This document shows, in pieces, positions 1 to 10,018 of a stretch of 64,000 nt of DNA. The stretch is from assembly GCF_032397745.1 (NCBI RefSeq), contig NZ_CP135921.1:6746501-6810500 (forward strand), written 5' to 3'. The translations under genes and the position numbers were made by a program. The notes below the pieces were generated by a model that saw only the letters and a program-made list of their open reading frames with translations, made no database searches and had not been told where the DNA came from. Numbering within the stretch: position 1 is the first letter of the stretch; every line of letters begins with the position of its first letter. This stretch comes from Bradyrhizobium prioriisuperbiae (GTDB lineage: Bacteria; Pseudomonadota; Alphaproteobacteria; Rhizobiales; Xanthobacteraceae).

Positions 1-157
1 GGCCTGCACCGTCAGCTTCTTTATCGCCTATGAATTCAAGAGCCGGATGCTGGCCTTGCTCATGGGCGCGATGTTCGACGCCGCGTTCCAGCGCTTTGCC
101 GCGGCTTTCGAGCGGCGCGCGGACGTGATCTATGGGCGGCAGCGCGCGGGCGCTTGA
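1..157 (+). CDS. RatA/COQ10-family ubiquinone-binding START protein, C-terminal end only
   Basis: Only the last 51 codons are inside the window, ending in TGA at 155-157. The visible tail carries the family pattern FIAYEFKSRMLALLMG followed by FDAAFQRFAAAFERRA, the C-terminal strand and long helix of the COQ10/RatA START-like domain. Family members bind coenzyme Q or its precursors and support respiratory function. Position next to cinA and ispDF matches the usual Rhizobiales order, where it follows lipA. The 3' end overlaps the convergent cinA-like gene by about 98 bp. Family assignment is good; the exact function cannot be judged from the fragment. Confidence 0.8.
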   Translation, partial: ACTVSFFIAYEFKSRMLALLMGAMFDAAFQRFAAAFERRADVIYGRQRAGA

Positions 158-662
158 CCCGGCTGACCGGACCGCGCGCAAGTTCAGTCAGCAGCCGCAA
201 GGCCTCGATCACCGACAATTTCCGGACCACGCTGCGCCCGACTGCGCCGAAACGCTTCTCCCGTGACACAATGCGGCCGTCGCGTGCAGCAACGGCAAAA
301 TGCACCAGACCGACGGGTTTTCCTGGCGTCGCGCCGCCGGGGCCGGCGATGCCGGTGATGGAGACTGCGAGGTCGACATCGGCGGTTTCCAGGGCACCGA
401 CCGCCATGGCAATCGCGGTTTCCTTGCTGACCGCGCCGAAGGTCTCGAGCGTCGACGCCTTCACACCCAGCATGATGCGCTTGGCGTCGTTGGAATAGGT
501 GATGAAGCCGCGGTCCACCACGTCGGACGATCCCGGAATTTCGGTCAGGGCACCCGCGACCAGGCCGCCGGTGCAGGACTCGGCGGTTGCGATCGTCAGC
601 TTTCGCATCCGGCACAAATCGAGCAGCGAACGGGAGAGGGCGCGGGGATCGCTGCTGGTCAT
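60..662 (-). CDS. CinA C-terminal-domain protein, nicotinamide-nucleotide amidase (PncC type)
   Basis: This 200-residue protein consists of the CinA C-terminal domain alone, which in PncC-type enzymes deamidates NMN to nicotinate mononucleotide in pyridine nucleotide recycling. The diagnostic motif TAESCTGG lies near residue 26, followed by GSSDVVDRGFITYSN, SVSKET-like and SITGIAGPGG blocks. The conserved domain ends near residue 163. The last ~37 residues are Arg-rich, unlike the family, and are read antisense to the conserved end of the neighbouring COQ10-like gene, so the extension is probably a read-through consequence of a lost stop codon. Start ATG at 662 precedes the family N-terminus. 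Convergent with the upstream gene, co-directional with ispDF 31 bp away. Confidence 0.85.
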   Translation of the reverse strand: MTSSDPRALSRSLLDLCRMRKLTIATAESCTGGLVAGALTEIPGSSDVVDRGFITYSNDAKRIMLGVKASTLETFGAVSKETAIAMAVGALETADVDLAVSITGIAGPGGATPGKPVGLVHFAVAARDGRIVSREKRFGAVGRSVVRKLSVIEALRLLTELARGPVSRVKRPRAAAHRSRPRAARKPRQSAGTRRRTSRP

Positions 663-693
663 CTCATGCGCTCCGGCTCACCGTGGCTTCCAG

Positions 694-1875
694 CTACTCA
701 GTCCAGGGCAGGCGCACGGTGGCGCTCGCCGTCGCCGCGATGCCTTCCTGCCGCCCGGTAAAACCGAGCTTTTCGCTTGTGGTCGCTTTCACCGCGACCC
801 GCGACAGCGACAGGCCGGTGATCTCGGCAATGCGCGCGCGCATGGTGTCGCGCAGCGGGCCAATTTTCGGGCTCTCGCAGATCATGGTGACCTCGAGATG
901 CGCCACGCGGCCGCCGCGGTCGGCGACACGCTGCATCGCATAGGCCAGGAACTTGTCGGAGGCTGCGCCCTTCCACTGCGGATCGCTCGGCGGGAAATGC
1001 GATCCGATATCGCCGTCGGCCAGAGCGCCCAAGATGGCGTCGACCAGTGCGTGCAGGCCGACGTCGCCGTCCGAGTGCGCCAGGAAGCCGCGGGAGTAGG
1101 GCACGCGAACGCCGCACAGCATCACATGATCGCCATCGCCGAAGGCGTGGACGTCGTAGCCGGTGCCGGTGCGGATATCGCCGAGCGCGGCGCCGAGACG
1201 GGCCTCCTCGCGCGCAAAATCTTCCGGTGTGGTGAGTTTCATGTTCGCAGCATCACCTTCAAAGGTCGCAACCGTCAATCCCGCCCACTCGGCAAGTGCG
1301 GCATCATCTGTGAAATCATCCCGGCCTTCGCGCGCGGCGCGGCGATGGGCTTCGAGAATCACGTCGAACCGAAAGGCCTGCGGCGTTTGCGCGATGCGCA
1401 GCTGCGCACGATTCGGTGTCGCCACGACATCACCCGCATCGTCGACCTGCTTGATGGTATCGGTGACCGCGACCACCGGGATCGCCGCGCCGGTCTTGCC
1501 GGCCGCCGCGATCGCGCGCGCGATCACCGCATCAGTGACGAACGCGCGTGCCGCGTCATGGATCAGAACAATGTCGGGGGGATCGCCGGCAAGCGCCTCC
1601 AGCCCCGCGCGTACCGACGCCTGGCGGGTGGCCCCGCCGCTCACCGCGGGCCGGTATGTCAGGCCCTGCAGGGCCTGATCAAAGATCTCAACATCGTCCG
1701 GATTGCGCACGGGCTGTACCGCGGAAACATCGGGATGGCTGCAGAAGGGATCCATCGCCCGGGCGATCACCGTGCGGCCGGCAATGCAGCGGTACTGTTT
1801 CGGGCCGCCAGCGCCTGCGCGCAGGCCCCGGCCGGCAGCAACGATGATGGCAGCGGCTTTGGATCGATTCGCCAT
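694..1875 (-). CDS. ispDF: Bifunctional IspD/IspF: MEP cytidylyltransferase and MEcPP synthase
   Basis: This fusion enzyme performs two non-consecutive steps of the MEP isoprenoid pathway in the cytosol. Residues 1-225 are IspD, with the nucleotide-binding loop [10 protein letters not shown] and GGPKQY, the HDAAR motif and TDTIK. Residues about 235-393 are IspF, with the metal site DVHAF, SHFPPSD and the ATTSEKLGF motif. The fused form is typical of alphaproteobacteria. I chose ATG at 1875 ([15 protein letters not shown]) because the open frame upstream of it (to 1944) has no family similarity. 31 bp separate it from cinA, suggesting co-transcription. Confidence 0.95.
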   Translation of the reverse strand: MANRSKAAAIIVAAGRGLRAGAGGPKQYRCIAGRTVIARAMDPFCSHPDVSAVQPVRNPDDVEIFDQALQGLTYRPAVSGGATRQASVRAGLEALAGDPPDIVLIHDAARAFVTDAVIARAIAAAGKTGAAIPVVAVTDTIKQVDDAGDVVATPNRAQLRIAQTPQAFRFDVILEAHRRAAREGRDDFTDDAALAEWAGLTVATFEGDAANMKLTTPEDFAREEARLGAALGDIRTGTGYDVHAFGDGDHVMLCGVRVPYSRGFLAHSDGDVGLHALVDAILGALADGDIGSHFPPSDPQWKGAASDKFLAYAMQRVADRGGRVAHLEVTMICESPKIGPLRDTMRARIAEITGLSLSRVAVKATTSEKLGFTGRQEGIAATASATVRLPWTE

Positions 1876-2103
1876 GAAAATTCTGTCTTTAACGCGTGTT
1901 ATGGGGTCAGGATCGCCCGCGAGGGCCATTTCGGCCCTGCCCATAGCATGCCGCCGGGCAAAACTGCATGATTCCGTGGCGATATCAGCGAATTCGCTGG
2001 GAATTTCGGGACGGCCACATGACTGGGTAAAACCGCTGCAATTTGCTGCGCTGCACTTGCAAAACGATCCGAAAACTGGCTAAAGTGTAGGCACGCCGCG
2101 TCG

Positions 2104-3222
2104 ATGCCCAAAAAATGCGCGGCTTTACCGGCCGCAATGTCGCGGCCAGTTGATGAAAAACGAGAAGAGCTTTTGTCAGGGCCATCAGTCACAGGTCTCG
2201 CGCCATTGCAGCCTGCACCTCTCGCCATTGGCGACATCGGCATTGCCAATCGGGTGCTGCTGGCTCCGATGTCCGGGATCACCGACGCGCCGTTCCGCCG
2301 GCTGGCCGCCGAGCTCGGCGTTGGCTTGGTTGTCTCCGAAATGACCGCAAGCGAAGACCTTGCGCAGGGGCTGTCCCGATCGCGATTGCGTTGCGAGGCC
2401 GCCGGCATTGGGCCCCACGTTGTCCAGCTGGCCGGCTGCGAGGCGCGCTGGATGTCGGAAGGCGCCAAAATCGCCGCCGACGGCGGTGCCGACATCATCG
2501 ACATCAATATGGGCTGCCCCGCACGTCATGTGACCGGCGGACAGTCGGGCTCGGCGCTGATGCGCGATCTCGATCACGCCCTGACGCTGATCGAAGCCAC
2601 CGTCGCTGCCGTCGATATTCCCGTGACATTGAAAATGCGGCTCGGCTGGGACGACCGTTCACTGAACGCGCCGGAGCTCGCGCGCCGTGCGGAAGCCGCA
2701 GGCGTGCGGATGATTACCGTTCATGGCCGTACCCGCTGCCAGTTCTATAAAGGCAGCGCCGACTGGCAGGCGGTCCGCGCCGTGCGCGAAGCCACTCGTC
2801 TGCCACTGGTCGTCAATGGCGACATCACCTCGTTCACACGCGCCGTGGACGCGCTGAAGCAGTCCAGCGCCGATGCCGTGATGATCGGCCGCGGCGCACA
2901 GGGCCAGCCATGGTTGCCGGGCCAGATCGGGCGCCGGCTGCAGTCGGGCATCACGGAGCTGGCGCCGAAGCTCAGCGTCCAGCTCGGCTACATCTGCCGG
3001 CTCTATGACGAACTGCTGACACACTACGGCGTGCGGATAGGGCTTCGTCATGCCCGCAAGCATCTGGGATGGGCGCTCGACGCCGCAGCCCAAACCAATG
3101 CGGTGCCGGTCGACGCGCTGAAGCATTGGCGTGGCGTGATCCTGACGGCCGAGGAGCCGGCGGCGATCCAGCAATCGCTGCACGCCGCATTCGACGATTT
3201 CGCCTGGAGGTCCGCCGCATGA
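2104..3222 (+). CDS. dusB: tRNA-dihydrouridine synthase DusB (NifR3)
   Basis: This is an FMN enzyme reducing uridine to dihydrouridine in tRNA. The TIM-barrel signature [16 protein letters not shown] begins near residue 50. The active-site segment is [20 protein letters not shown] with the catalytic Cys, and [12 protein letters not shown] plus [10 protein letters not shown] bind FMN and phosphate. It is the first gene of the nifR3-ntrB-ntrC operon known from Rhodobacter and rhizobia, and its TGA overlaps the ntrB ATG (ATGA at 3219-3222). The start is uncertain: 2104 has no clear ribosome site, and ATG 2137 (MSRPVDEK) would also keep the whole domain. Confidence 0.93.
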   Translation: MPKKCAALPAAMSRPVDEKREELLSGPSVTGLAPLQPAPLAIGDIGIANRVLLAPMSGITDAPFRRLAAELGVGLVVSEMTASEDLAQGLSRSRLRCEAAGIGPHVVQLAGCEARWMSEGAKIAADGGADIIDINMGCPARHVTGGQSGSALMRDLDHALTLIEATVAAVDIPVTLKMRLGWDDRSLNAPELARRAEAAGVRMITVHGRTRCQFYKGSADWQAVRAVREATRLPLVVNGDITSFTRAVDALKQSSADAVMIGRGAQGQPWLPGQIGRRLQSGITELAPKLSVQLGYICRLYDELLTHYGVRIGLRHARKHLGWALDAAAQTNAVPVDALKHWRGVILTAEEPAAIQQSLHAAFDDFAWRSAA

Positions 3223-4394
3223 GCCTCGCCGCTGAACACCGACCTCCGCAACCGCCGGACGGCGATGCCATCCTCAATGCTCTGCCGAATCCCGTGATGC
3301 TGATCGGGCCGGACGGAAAAATCGTCGACGCCAATATCGCGGCGGAGGCGTTCTTCGAAACATCGATCCAGCTGCTGCAGCGTCAGTTGTTGAAAGAGCT
3401 CGTTCCGTTTGGAAGCCCGTTGCTGGCGCTGATCGACCAGGTGCGCCACAGCAACTCGGCGGTGAATGAGTACAAGGTCGATCTGGGAACGCCGCGCATG
3501 GGCGGCGACCGGCAGGTCGATCTGCACGTCGCCCCGCTCAATGAACGTCCCGGCCATATCGTTGTCATGCTGCAGGAACGCAGCATCGCCGACAAGATGG
3601 ACCGGCAATTGACCCATCGCAGCGCCGCGCGTTCGGTGATCGCGCTGGCGGCCATGCTGGCGCACGAGATCAAGAATCCGCTGTCGGGTATTCGCGGCGC
3701 GGCGCAGCTGCTGGAGCAGGCGGCGTCCCCCGAAGACCGCACGCTGACCCGCCTGATCTGCGACGAGGCCGATCGCATCGTCACCCTGGTCGACCGCATG
3801 GAAGTGTTCGGCGACGAGCGTCCGGTGACCCGTGGTCCGGTCAACATTCATTCAGTGCTCGATCACGTCAAGCGGCTGGCGCAGTCCGGCTTCGCGCGCG
3901 AGATCAAGTTCGTCGAGGACTATGATCCATCGCTGCCGCCGGTGCTGGCCAATCAGGACCAGCTGATCCAGGTGTTTCTCAATCTGGTGAAGAACGCCGC
4001 CGAAGCCGTGGTGGACATGGGGACGGATGCCGAAATCCAGCTGACCACGGCGTTTCGTCCCGGCGTCCGGCTGTCGATCCCGGGCAAGAAATCACGGGTG
4101 TCGCTGCCGCTCGAATTTTGCGTCAAGGACAATGGTCCAGGCGTGCCCGAAGACCTGATGCCGAACCTGTTCGATCCGTTTGTCACCACCAAGCCGACGG
4201 GAAGCGGACTCGGCCTCGCGCTGGTCGCCAAGATTGTCGGCGACCATGGCGGCATCATCGAATGTGAATCAATACCGCGGAAAACCACCTTCCGCGTGCT
4301 GCTGCCGATGTTCAACGAAACCAAGAACCACCACAACAGCAATCGCGACGATGAACCGGGAGCGTCGTCGCATGCCTCACAGCGTGCGAAATGA
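3219..4394 (+). CDS. ntrB: Nitrogen regulation sensor histidine kinase NtrB (GlnL)
   Basis: NtrB phosphorylates NtrC under nitrogen limitation and is switched by PII. The 391-residue protein has an N-terminal PAS domain (about 20-125) and no membrane segment, as expected for a cytosolic sensor. The H-box [19 protein letters not shown] carries the phospho-accepting His149. The N-box [10 protein letters not shown] and the G-boxes [10 protein letters not shown] and GSGLGLALV form the ATPase domain. ATG 3219 overlaps the dusB stop, so translation is probably coupled; a longer in-frame opening from 3069 lies inside dusB and was rejected. ntrC starts 29 bp downstream. Confidence 0.95.
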   Translation: MSLAAEHRPPQPPDGDAILNALPNPVMLIGPDGKIVDANIAAEAFFETSIQLLQRQLLKELVPFGSPLLALIDQVRHSNSAVNEYKVDLGTPRMGGDRQVDLHVAPLNERPGHIVVMLQERSIADKMDRQLTHRSAARSVIALAAMLAHEIKNPLSGIRGAAQLLEQAASPEDRTLTRLICDEADRIVTLVDRMEVFGDERPVTRGPVNIHSVLDHVKRLAQSGFAREIKFVEDYDPSLPPVLANQDQLIQVFLNLVKNAAEAVVDMGTDAEIQLTTAFRPGVRLSIPGKKSRVSLPLEFCVKDNGPGVPEDLMPNLFDPFVTTKPTGSGLGLALVAKIVGDHGGIIECESIPRKTTFRVLLPMFNETKNHHNSNRDDEPGASSHASQRAK

Positions 4395-4423
4395 GCACCA
4401 AGTTATCACGATGAGGAATTGAG

Positions 4424-5866
4424 ATGCCCGTAGGTAGCATACTGGTCGCCGACGACGATACCGCCATCCGCACGGTATTGAATCAGGCACTGTCCCGCGC
4501 CGGATACGAGGTGCGCCTGACCGGCAACGCCGCGACGCTGTGGCGCTGGGTCAGTCAGGGCGAGGGTGATCTCGTCATCACCGACGTGGTGATGCCCGAC
4601 GAGAATGCCTTCGATCTGCTGCCGCGGATCAAGAAGATGCGGCCAAATCTGCCTGTCATTGTCATGAGTGCGCAGAACACCTTCATGACGGCGATCCGTG
4701 CGTCGGAACGCGGCGCTTACGAATACCTGCCGAAGCCGTTCGATTTGAAGGAATTGATCGCGATCGTCGGGCGGGCGCTCGCCGAGCCCAAGGAGCGCGC
4801 GGCGCATCATCCCGACGAGAATGAATTCGACTCTATACCGCTGGTCGGCCGCTCGCCGGCGATGCAGGAAATCTACCGCGTGCTGGCGCGGTTGATGCAA
4901 ACCGATCTGACGGTGATGATCTCCGGCGAGTCCGGCACCGGCAAGGAATTGGTGGCGCGTGCGCTGCACGACTACGGCAAGCGCCGCAACGGCCCGTTCG
5001 TGGCCGTCAACATGGCGGCTATCCCGCGCGACCTGATCGAATCCGAATTGTTCGGACACGAGCGCGGCGCCTTCACCGGCGCCAACACCCGCGCCACCGG
5101 CCGCTTCGAACAGGCCGAAGGCGGCACGCTGTTTCTGGATGAAATCGGCGACATGCCGATGGAAGCCCAGACCCGTCTGCTGCGGGTGCTGCAGCAGGGC
5201 GAATACACCACGGTCGGCGGCCGGACCCCGATCAAGACCGACGTCCGCATCGTCGCCGCCAGCAACAAGGACCTCCGGATTTTGATCCAGCAGGGCCTGT
5301 TCCGCGAAGATCTGTTCTTCCGGCTCAATGTCGTGCCGTTGCGGCTGCCGCCGCTGCGCGAACGCATCGAGGATCTGCCCGATCTGATCCGGCACTTCTT
5401 TGCGCTGGCGGAAAAGGATGGATTGCCACCCAAGAAGCTCGACGCCCAGGCGCTGGAGCGGATGAAGCAGCATCGCTGGCCGGGCAACGTCCGCGAACTG
5501 GAAAACCTGGCCCGCCGGCTTGCCGCGCTCTATCCCCAGGATGTGATTACGGGCTCGGTCATCGAGGGCGAACTGGCGCCGCCGGCGGTCGCGTCCGGGG
5601 GCGGGGCCCCGCAGGGGGTCGAGAACCTGGGAGGCGCCGTCGAAATGTACCTGGCGTCGCATTTCGCCGGCTTCCCCAACGGCATGCCGCCGCCGGGCCT
5701 CTATCACCGGATCCTGCGGGAAATCGAAGTCCCGCTGCTGACCGCCGCCTTGGCCGTCACCCGGGGCAACCAGATCCGGGCGGCCGATCTGCTCGGCCTG
5801 AACCGCAACACGCTACGGAAGAAGATCAGGGACCTGGATATCCAAGTCTACCGGACCGGGAGCTAG
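4424..5866 (+). CDS. ntrC: Nitrogen regulation response regulator NtrC (sigma-54 activator)
   Basis: NtrC activates sigma-54 promoters of nitrogen assimilation genes. Residues 1-125 are the receiver domain with VADDD and phospho-acceptor Asp54 in ITDVVMPD. The AAA+ domain has Walker A GESGTGKE, an intact GAFTGA sigma-54-contact loop and Walker [10 protein letters not shown] Fis-type helix-turn-helix closes the protein ([18 protein letters not shown]). Length 480 is normal. A GAGGAATTGAG ribosome site precedes the ATG. It ends the dusB-ntrB-ntrC operon, followed 44 bp later by a terminator-like hairpin. Confidence 0.96.
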   Translation: MPVGSILVADDDTAIRTVLNQALSRAGYEVRLTGNAATLWRWVSQGEGDLVITDVVMPDENAFDLLPRIKKMRPNLPVIVMSAQNTFMTAIRASERGAYEYLPKPFDLKELIAIVGRALAEPKERAAHHPDENEFDSIPLVGRSPAMQEIYRVLARLMQTDLTVMISGESGTGKELVARALHDYGKRRNGPFVAVNMAAIPRDLIESELFGHERGAFTGANTRATGRFEQAEGGTLFLDEIGDMPMEAQTRLLRVLQQGEYTTVGGRTPIKTDVRIVAASNKDLRILIQQGLFREDLFFRLNVVPLRLPPLRERIEDLPDLIRHFFALAEKDGLPPKKLDAQALERMKQHRWPGNVRELENLARRLAALYPQDVITGSVIEGELAPPAVASGGGAPQGVENLGGAVEMYLASHFAGFPNGMPPPGLYHRILREIEVPLLTAALAVTRGNQIRAADLLGLNRNTLRKKIRDLDIQVYRTGS

Positions 5867-5910
5867 CGGGACCCGCTTTCCCATTTGTGTGGGGACAATC
5901 CCCCAAACGG

Positions 5911-5940
5911 CCCCTCCGGCGCAGAGTTGGAGGGGTCTTT
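5911..5940 (+). terminator. Rho-independent terminator after ntrC
   Basis: The arms CCCCTCC (5911-5917) and GGAGGGG (5929-5935) pair perfectly across an 11-nt loop and are followed by TCTTT. It lies 44 bp after the ntrC stop and before the ntrY promoter region, separating the two two-component operons. The T-tract is short, so termination may be partial. Confidence 0.7.
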
Positions 5941-6066
5941 GGGGCTGCATGTGCCGTCGAAATGTCGTAATTGAGCAACATTGTTGTATCGTTGCATCAG
6001 TTGATTGCGGTCACTGCTCGGATTGACTTCAGCCAAACGTATTGATTGGCCCCACGCACCCTTGAA

Positions 6067-8346
6067 ATGACCAGCGCAGAAACGTCGGCCCCAACCTTCG
6101 ATTCCTCGTTTACCGAGCCGCGCGGCTGGTCGCTGCGCCGGCTGCTGGTGCCGTTGGCGGTCGGCCTGGCCCTGCTCTCAGCCTGCCTGACCTTCGTGGT
6201 GTTGACCGAGCTCACGCCGATCCGGGCGACCGACAAGGTCGTGGCGACGTTCCTGGCGATCAATATCGGCACCATCCTGATGCTGGTCGCCATCATTGTC
6301 CGCGAAATCTGGAAAGTCGTGCAGGCACGCCGGCGGGGGCGGGCCGCGGCGCGGCTGCACGTCCAGATTGTCGCCTTGTTCACGATCATCGCCGTGCTCC
6401 CGGCGGTGCTGGTTTCTATTGTCGCCAATGTCACGATCGACCGGGGCCTGGACAGGCTGTTTTCCGTCCGGACCCGGACCGTCATCGAGAATTCGGTGAA
6501 GGTCGCCAACGCCTATCTGGATGTGCACATTCAGCTGATCAACGGCGATATCATGGGGATGGCCAACGATCTGGCACGCGCCCGCAAGCTGTTTTATCTG
6601 GACCGTGTATCTTTCGTTGAACTGCTGACCTCCGATGCCGCCGCACGCAATCTTCCAGGCGCCAAGTTGATCGACAAGGATGGCAACGATGTCGCGATGG
6701 CTCAGACCGGAGTCTCGCAGGCATTTGCTTCTCCACCGGCGGCGTTTCTAAAAAATGTCGGCGAGGACAAGCCCGAAATCGTCGTCATTACCGAGGGGTA
6801 CTATGTCGTAGCGGTCATCCGGCTGAAGGAATTCACCGACACGTTTTTGTACGTGGCTCGACTGCTCGATCCGCGCGTGGTGGCGCAGGTGCATGAAACG
6901 CTGGAAGGCGCCGCGGTGATTTCCGCGCTGGAAGCCCGCCGGCTCGGCATCCAGGTCGCGTTTGCACTGATGTTCACCGTGATCGCGCTGACCGTGCTGA
7001 TGTCGGCGGTGCTGATCGGACTGAATTTCGCCAACTGGCTGGTCACGCCCATTCGCCGTCTGATGGGTGCGGCGAACCTGGTCTCCACCGGCGACCTGCA
7101 CGTCCAGGTGCCGGTGGTGAAGTCGGAAGGCGATCTGGCCCATCTCGGCGAGACTTTCAACAAGATGACGCAGGAACTGCGCACCCAGCGCGACGAACTG
7201 GTCAATGCCAGCGATGTCATCGACGGCCGTCGCCGTTTTATCGAGGCCGTGTTGTCGTCGGCCAGCGCCGGCATCATGGGCGTGGATGCATCCGGCAACA
7301 TCGGGATTCTCAACCGTTCGGCGGAAAAACTGATCGGTCATTCGGAATCCGAGACGCTGGGACATCCGCTGTCGGAGATCATTCCCGAACTGAACGAGTT
7401 GATGGTGAACGCTCGCGAGGGATCGCAGCGGCTGGTGCAGGGACAAATCACGATTACCCGCGACAACCGCGAACGTAACCTGTCGGTCCGCATCAGCGCC
7501 GAGCAGAACAGCCCGTCGCGGGATAGTTATATCATCACCCTCGACGACATCACCGAACTGGTGGCGGCCCAGCGTACTTCTGCCTGGGGTGACGTCGCCC
7601 GCCGCATCGCCCACGAAATCAAGAATCCGCTGACCCCGATCCAGCTCTCCGCCGAGCGCATCCGCCGGAAGTTCGGCAAGGTGATCATCGAGGACAAGTC
7701 GATCTTCGAACAGTGCACCGATACCATCGTGCGGCAGGTCGACGACATCCGACGCATGGTCGATGAGTTTTCACGGTTTGCACGGATGCCGAAGCCGGTG
7801 ATCGAGGCCGAAGACGTCGCCGATACCGTGCGCCAGGTGGTGTTCCTGATGCGGGTCGGCCATCCCGACATCACCATCGAGGCAGAAATCAAGGAAGATC
7901 CGATGCCGGCGCAGTTCGATCGCCGGCTGATCTCGCAGGCGCTGCAGAACATCATCAAGAACGCCACGGAGGCGATCGGCGCCGTGCCTCCCGACGTCCT
8001 CGATCACGGCAGGATCGATGTCGCGGTCGAGCGGGAGGATGACGACATCGTCATCGACGTCATCGACAACGGCGTGGGTTTGCCGAAGGAAAGACGCTCG
8101 CGACTGCTTGAGCCGTACGTCACGACTCGCGAGAAGGGTACAGGTCTTGGTCTTGCCATCGTTGGGCGCGTGTTGGAGGACCATGGTGGACGCATCGAGC
8201 TCAACGATGCGTCGAATAAACGTCCCGGCGCGCGTGGCGCCTGGATGCGACTGCGGTTTGCGGCTTCGGGACATGCTGTTGGTACCGCGACAACTGAAGC
8301 AAAGGCCGAGCTGGCCACGAAACAAGCAGGCGTGACTCATGGCTAA
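6067..8346 (+). CDS. ntrY: Membrane sensor histidine kinase NtrY
   Basis: NtrY is the transmembrane partner of NtrX, linked in rhizobia and Brucella to nitrogen metabolism and to redox or oxygen status. The N-terminal part has about four hydrophobic segments (residues 25-115 and around 300-325) flanking a periplasmic sensor region. A HAMP linker (LVTPIRRLMGAANLVSTGD), a PAS domain (about 390-480), the H-box [20 protein letters not shown] and the N, G1 and G2 boxes (IIKNATEAIG, DNGVGLP, GTGLGLAIV) follow. I prefer ATG 6067 (MTSAETSA) over a TTG at 6046. The TAA lies 8 bp inside ntrX, so the two genes overlap. Confidence 0.94.
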   Translation: MTSAETSAPTFDSSFTEPRGWSLRRLLVPLAVGLALLSACLTFVVLTELTPIRATDKVVATFLAINIGTILMLVAIIVREIWKVVQARRRGRAAARLHVQIVALFTIIAVLPAVLVSIVANVTIDRGLDRLFSVRTRTVIENSVKVANAYLDVHIQLINGDIMGMANDLARARKLFYLDRVSFVELLTSDAAARNLPGAKLIDKDGNDVAMAQTGVSQAFASPPAAFLKNVGEDKPEIVVITEGYYVVAVIRLKEFTDTFLYVARLLDPRVVAQVHETLEGAAVISALEARRLGIQVAFALMFTVIALTVLMSAVLIGLNFANWLVTPIRRLMGAANLVSTGDLHVQVPVVKSEGDLAHLGETFNKMTQELRTQRDELVNASDVIDGRRRFIEAVLSSASAGIMGVDASGNIGILNRSAEKLIGHSESETLGHPLSEIIPELNELMVNAREGSQRLVQGQITITRDNRERNLSVRISAEQNSPSRDSYIITLDDITELVAAQRTSAWGDVARRIAHEIKNPLTPIQLSAERIRRKFGKVIIEDKSIFEQCTDTIVRQVDDIRRMVDEFSRFARMPKPVIEAEDVADTVRQVVFLMRVGHPDITIEAEIKEDPMPAQFDRRLISQALQNIIKNATEAIGAVPPDVLDHGRIDVAVEREDDDIVIDVIDNGVGLPKERRSRLLEPYVTTREKGTGLGLAIVGRVLEDHGGRIELNDASNKRPGARGAWMRLRFAASGHAVGTATTEAKAELATKQAGVTHG

Positions 8347-9706
8347 TGAAATTTTGATCGTGGACGATGAAGCCGATATTCGCGATCTCGTTGCGGGTAT
8401 CCTGGAAGACGAAGGGTTCACCACGCGCACCGCGCGTGACAGCGATCAGGCCTTGTCGGAGATTTCCAATCGCCGGCCCAGCATGATCTTTCTCGACATC
8501 TGGATGCAGGGCAGCAAGCTCGATGGGCTGCAACTGCTGGAGCAGGTCAAGCGCGACCATGCCGAAATGCCGGTCGTGATGATTTCCGGTCACGGCAACA
8601 TCGAGACGGCGGTCGCCGCAATCAAGCGCGGCGCCTATGACTTCATCGAAAAGCCGTTCAAGGCGGATCGCCTGATTCTGGTGGCGACCCGTGCGCTGGA
8701 AAACTCGCGGCTCAAACGCGAGGTGAGGGAGCTGAAACAGCTTGCTCCGGTGTCGAGCTCGCTGATCGGGCATTCGCCGTGCATGAACCAGCTGCGCCAG
8801 ACCATCGAGCGTGCGGCAAAGGCCAACAGCCGCATCATGATCGTCGGCCCCGCGGGTGGCGGCAAAGAGCTGGCCGCGCGGACTTTGCATGGAATGTCGG
8901 GACGGGCGGATGGCCCGTTCGTGGTCATCAATGCGGCCGCGATCACGCCGGAACGCATGGAAGTCGAACTGTTCGGCATCGAGAACGCCGAGGACCACAG
9001 TCGCAAGTCCGGTGCTCTCGAAGAAGCGCATGGCGGAACGTTGTTTATCGACGAAGTCGCCGACATGCCGCGCGAAACCCAAAACAAGATTCTGCGCGTG
9101 CTGGTCGACCAGACCTTCCAGCGGGTCGGCGGCACGGCAAAGGTCAATGTCGACGTGCGAATCGTGTCATCGACCGCACGCAATCTCGAAGCGGAAATCG
9201 CCGAAGGGCGCTTCCGCGAGGATCTGTATCATCGGCTCTCGGTGGTGCCGATCCGCGTGCCGCCACTCTCGGAACGACGCGAGGACATTCCCGAACTGAT
9301 CTCGTATTTCATGGATCAGATTTCGGCTGCGACCGGCTTACCGAAACGGCAGATCGGCGAAGACGCCATGGCCGTGCTGCAATCGCATGTCTGGCCGGGC
9401 AACGTCCGCCAGCTGCGCAACAACGTCGAGCGTGTGATGATCCTGGCCGGCGGAGAACCGGACGCGGTCATCACTGCGAACATGCTGCCTCAGGATGTGG
9501 GATCGATGGTACCGACGATGCCGACCAGCAACAACGGCGAACACATCATGGGACTGCCGCTGCGTGAGGCGCGCGAAGTGTTCGAACGCGATTACCTCAT
9601 CGCCCAGATCAGCCGGTTCTCCGGCAACATCTCGCGCACCGCTGAGTTCGTCGGCATGGAGCGGTCGGCGTTGCACCGCAAGCTCAAGGCCCTTGGCGTC
9701 GGGTAG
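8339..9706 (+). CDS. ntrX: Response regulator NtrX (NtrC family, GAFTGA loop absent)
   Basis: This 455-residue protein has a receiver domain (VDDEAD; phospho-acceptor Asp53 in IFLDIWM), an AAA+ domain and a C-terminal Fis-type helix-turn-helix (RTAEFVGMERSALHRKL). The Walker A is altered to GPAGGGKE. Where NtrC has GAFTGA, this protein reads ELFGIENAEDHSRKSGALEE, so the sigma-54-contacting loop is missing. Loss of this loop is known for alphaproteobacterial NtrX, which is therefore thought to act on sigma-70 promoters. Eight bp overlap with ntrY implies translational coupling. Confidence 0.94.
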   Translation: MANEILIVDDEADIRDLVAGILEDEGFTTRTARDSDQALSEISNRRPSMIFLDIWMQGSKLDGLQLLEQVKRDHAEMPVVMISGHGNIETAVAAIKRGAYDFIEKPFKADRLILVATRALENSRLKREVRELKQLAPVSSSLIGHSPCMNQLRQTIERAAKANSRIMIVGPAGGGKELAARTLHGMSGRADGPFVVINAAAITPERMEVELFGIENAEDHSRKSGALEEAHGGTLFIDEVADMPRETQNKILRVLVDQTFQRVGGTAKVNVDVRIVSSTARNLEAEIAEGRFREDLYHRLSVVPIRVPPLSERREDIPELISYFMDQISAATGLPKRQIGEDAMAVLQSHVWPGNVRQLRNNVERVMILAGGEPDAVITANMLPQDVGSMVPTMPTSNNGEHIMGLPLREAREVFERDYLIAQISRFSGNISRTAEFVGMERSALHRKLKALGVG

Positions 9707-9838
9707 GAGGTTCGTGGCGTTGTTGATCTGTGATCACAGCCAGTCAGGGCTTTTACATAGGATGCCCTGAACGGCGCCAGATGCTCTTGGTTCGAATTTG
9801 ATGGTTTTTCGCTGTTTTATCGAGCTCTGTGACAAGTT

Positions 9839-9854
9839 CGGCACAACTGTTGCT
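9839..9854 (+). promoter_or_regulatory. Candidate sigma-54 promoter (-24/-12) upstream of hfq
   Basis: The stretch CGGCACAACTGTTGCT matches the sigma-54 consensus TGGCAC-N5-TTGC(A/T) at every position except the first base. The GG (9840-9841) and GC (9852-9853) are separated by exactly 10 nt. Transcription would start near 9865, giving hfq a leader of about 155 nt. No other strong promoter-like sequence was noticed in the 312-bp gap after ntrX. The spacing fits well; use in vivo is inference. Confidence 0.55.
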
Positions 9855-9967
9855 CGAACTGGACTTGCTTAAGCAGAGCGCGTGCTCTCTAATTGGTCGA
9901 CCACTCCCGGAGGGGGATCTCGGGGAGCGGGTGGTTGGTTGCAGCTCTCGGGGGAGGGGTGCCGCCG

Positions 9968-10004
9968 AACAAACAAACGAGCAAACAAAAAACGAAACAA
10001 AGGC
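9968..10004 (+). promoter_or_regulatory. A-rich leader segment upstream of hfq, possible Hfq autoregulatory site
   Basis: About 37 nt immediately upstream of the hfq ribosome site are almost free of T and built from AAAC/AAAA units, for example AACAAACGAGCAAACAAAA. Such A-R-N-like tracts are the type of RNA bound by the distal face of Hfq, and hfq autoregulation through its 5' leader is known in Escherichia coli. Autoregulation here is inference. The rest of the 9707-10018 gap holds an imperfect GC hairpin (9744-9770) and no gene. Confidence 0.35.
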
Positions 10005-10018
10005 TGCGAGATAAGAAA

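Noticed and set aside
9744..9770. Terminator after ntrX
   Set aside because: TCAGGGC and GCCCTGA can pair but the loop is 13 nt and no T-run follows, so it was not called.
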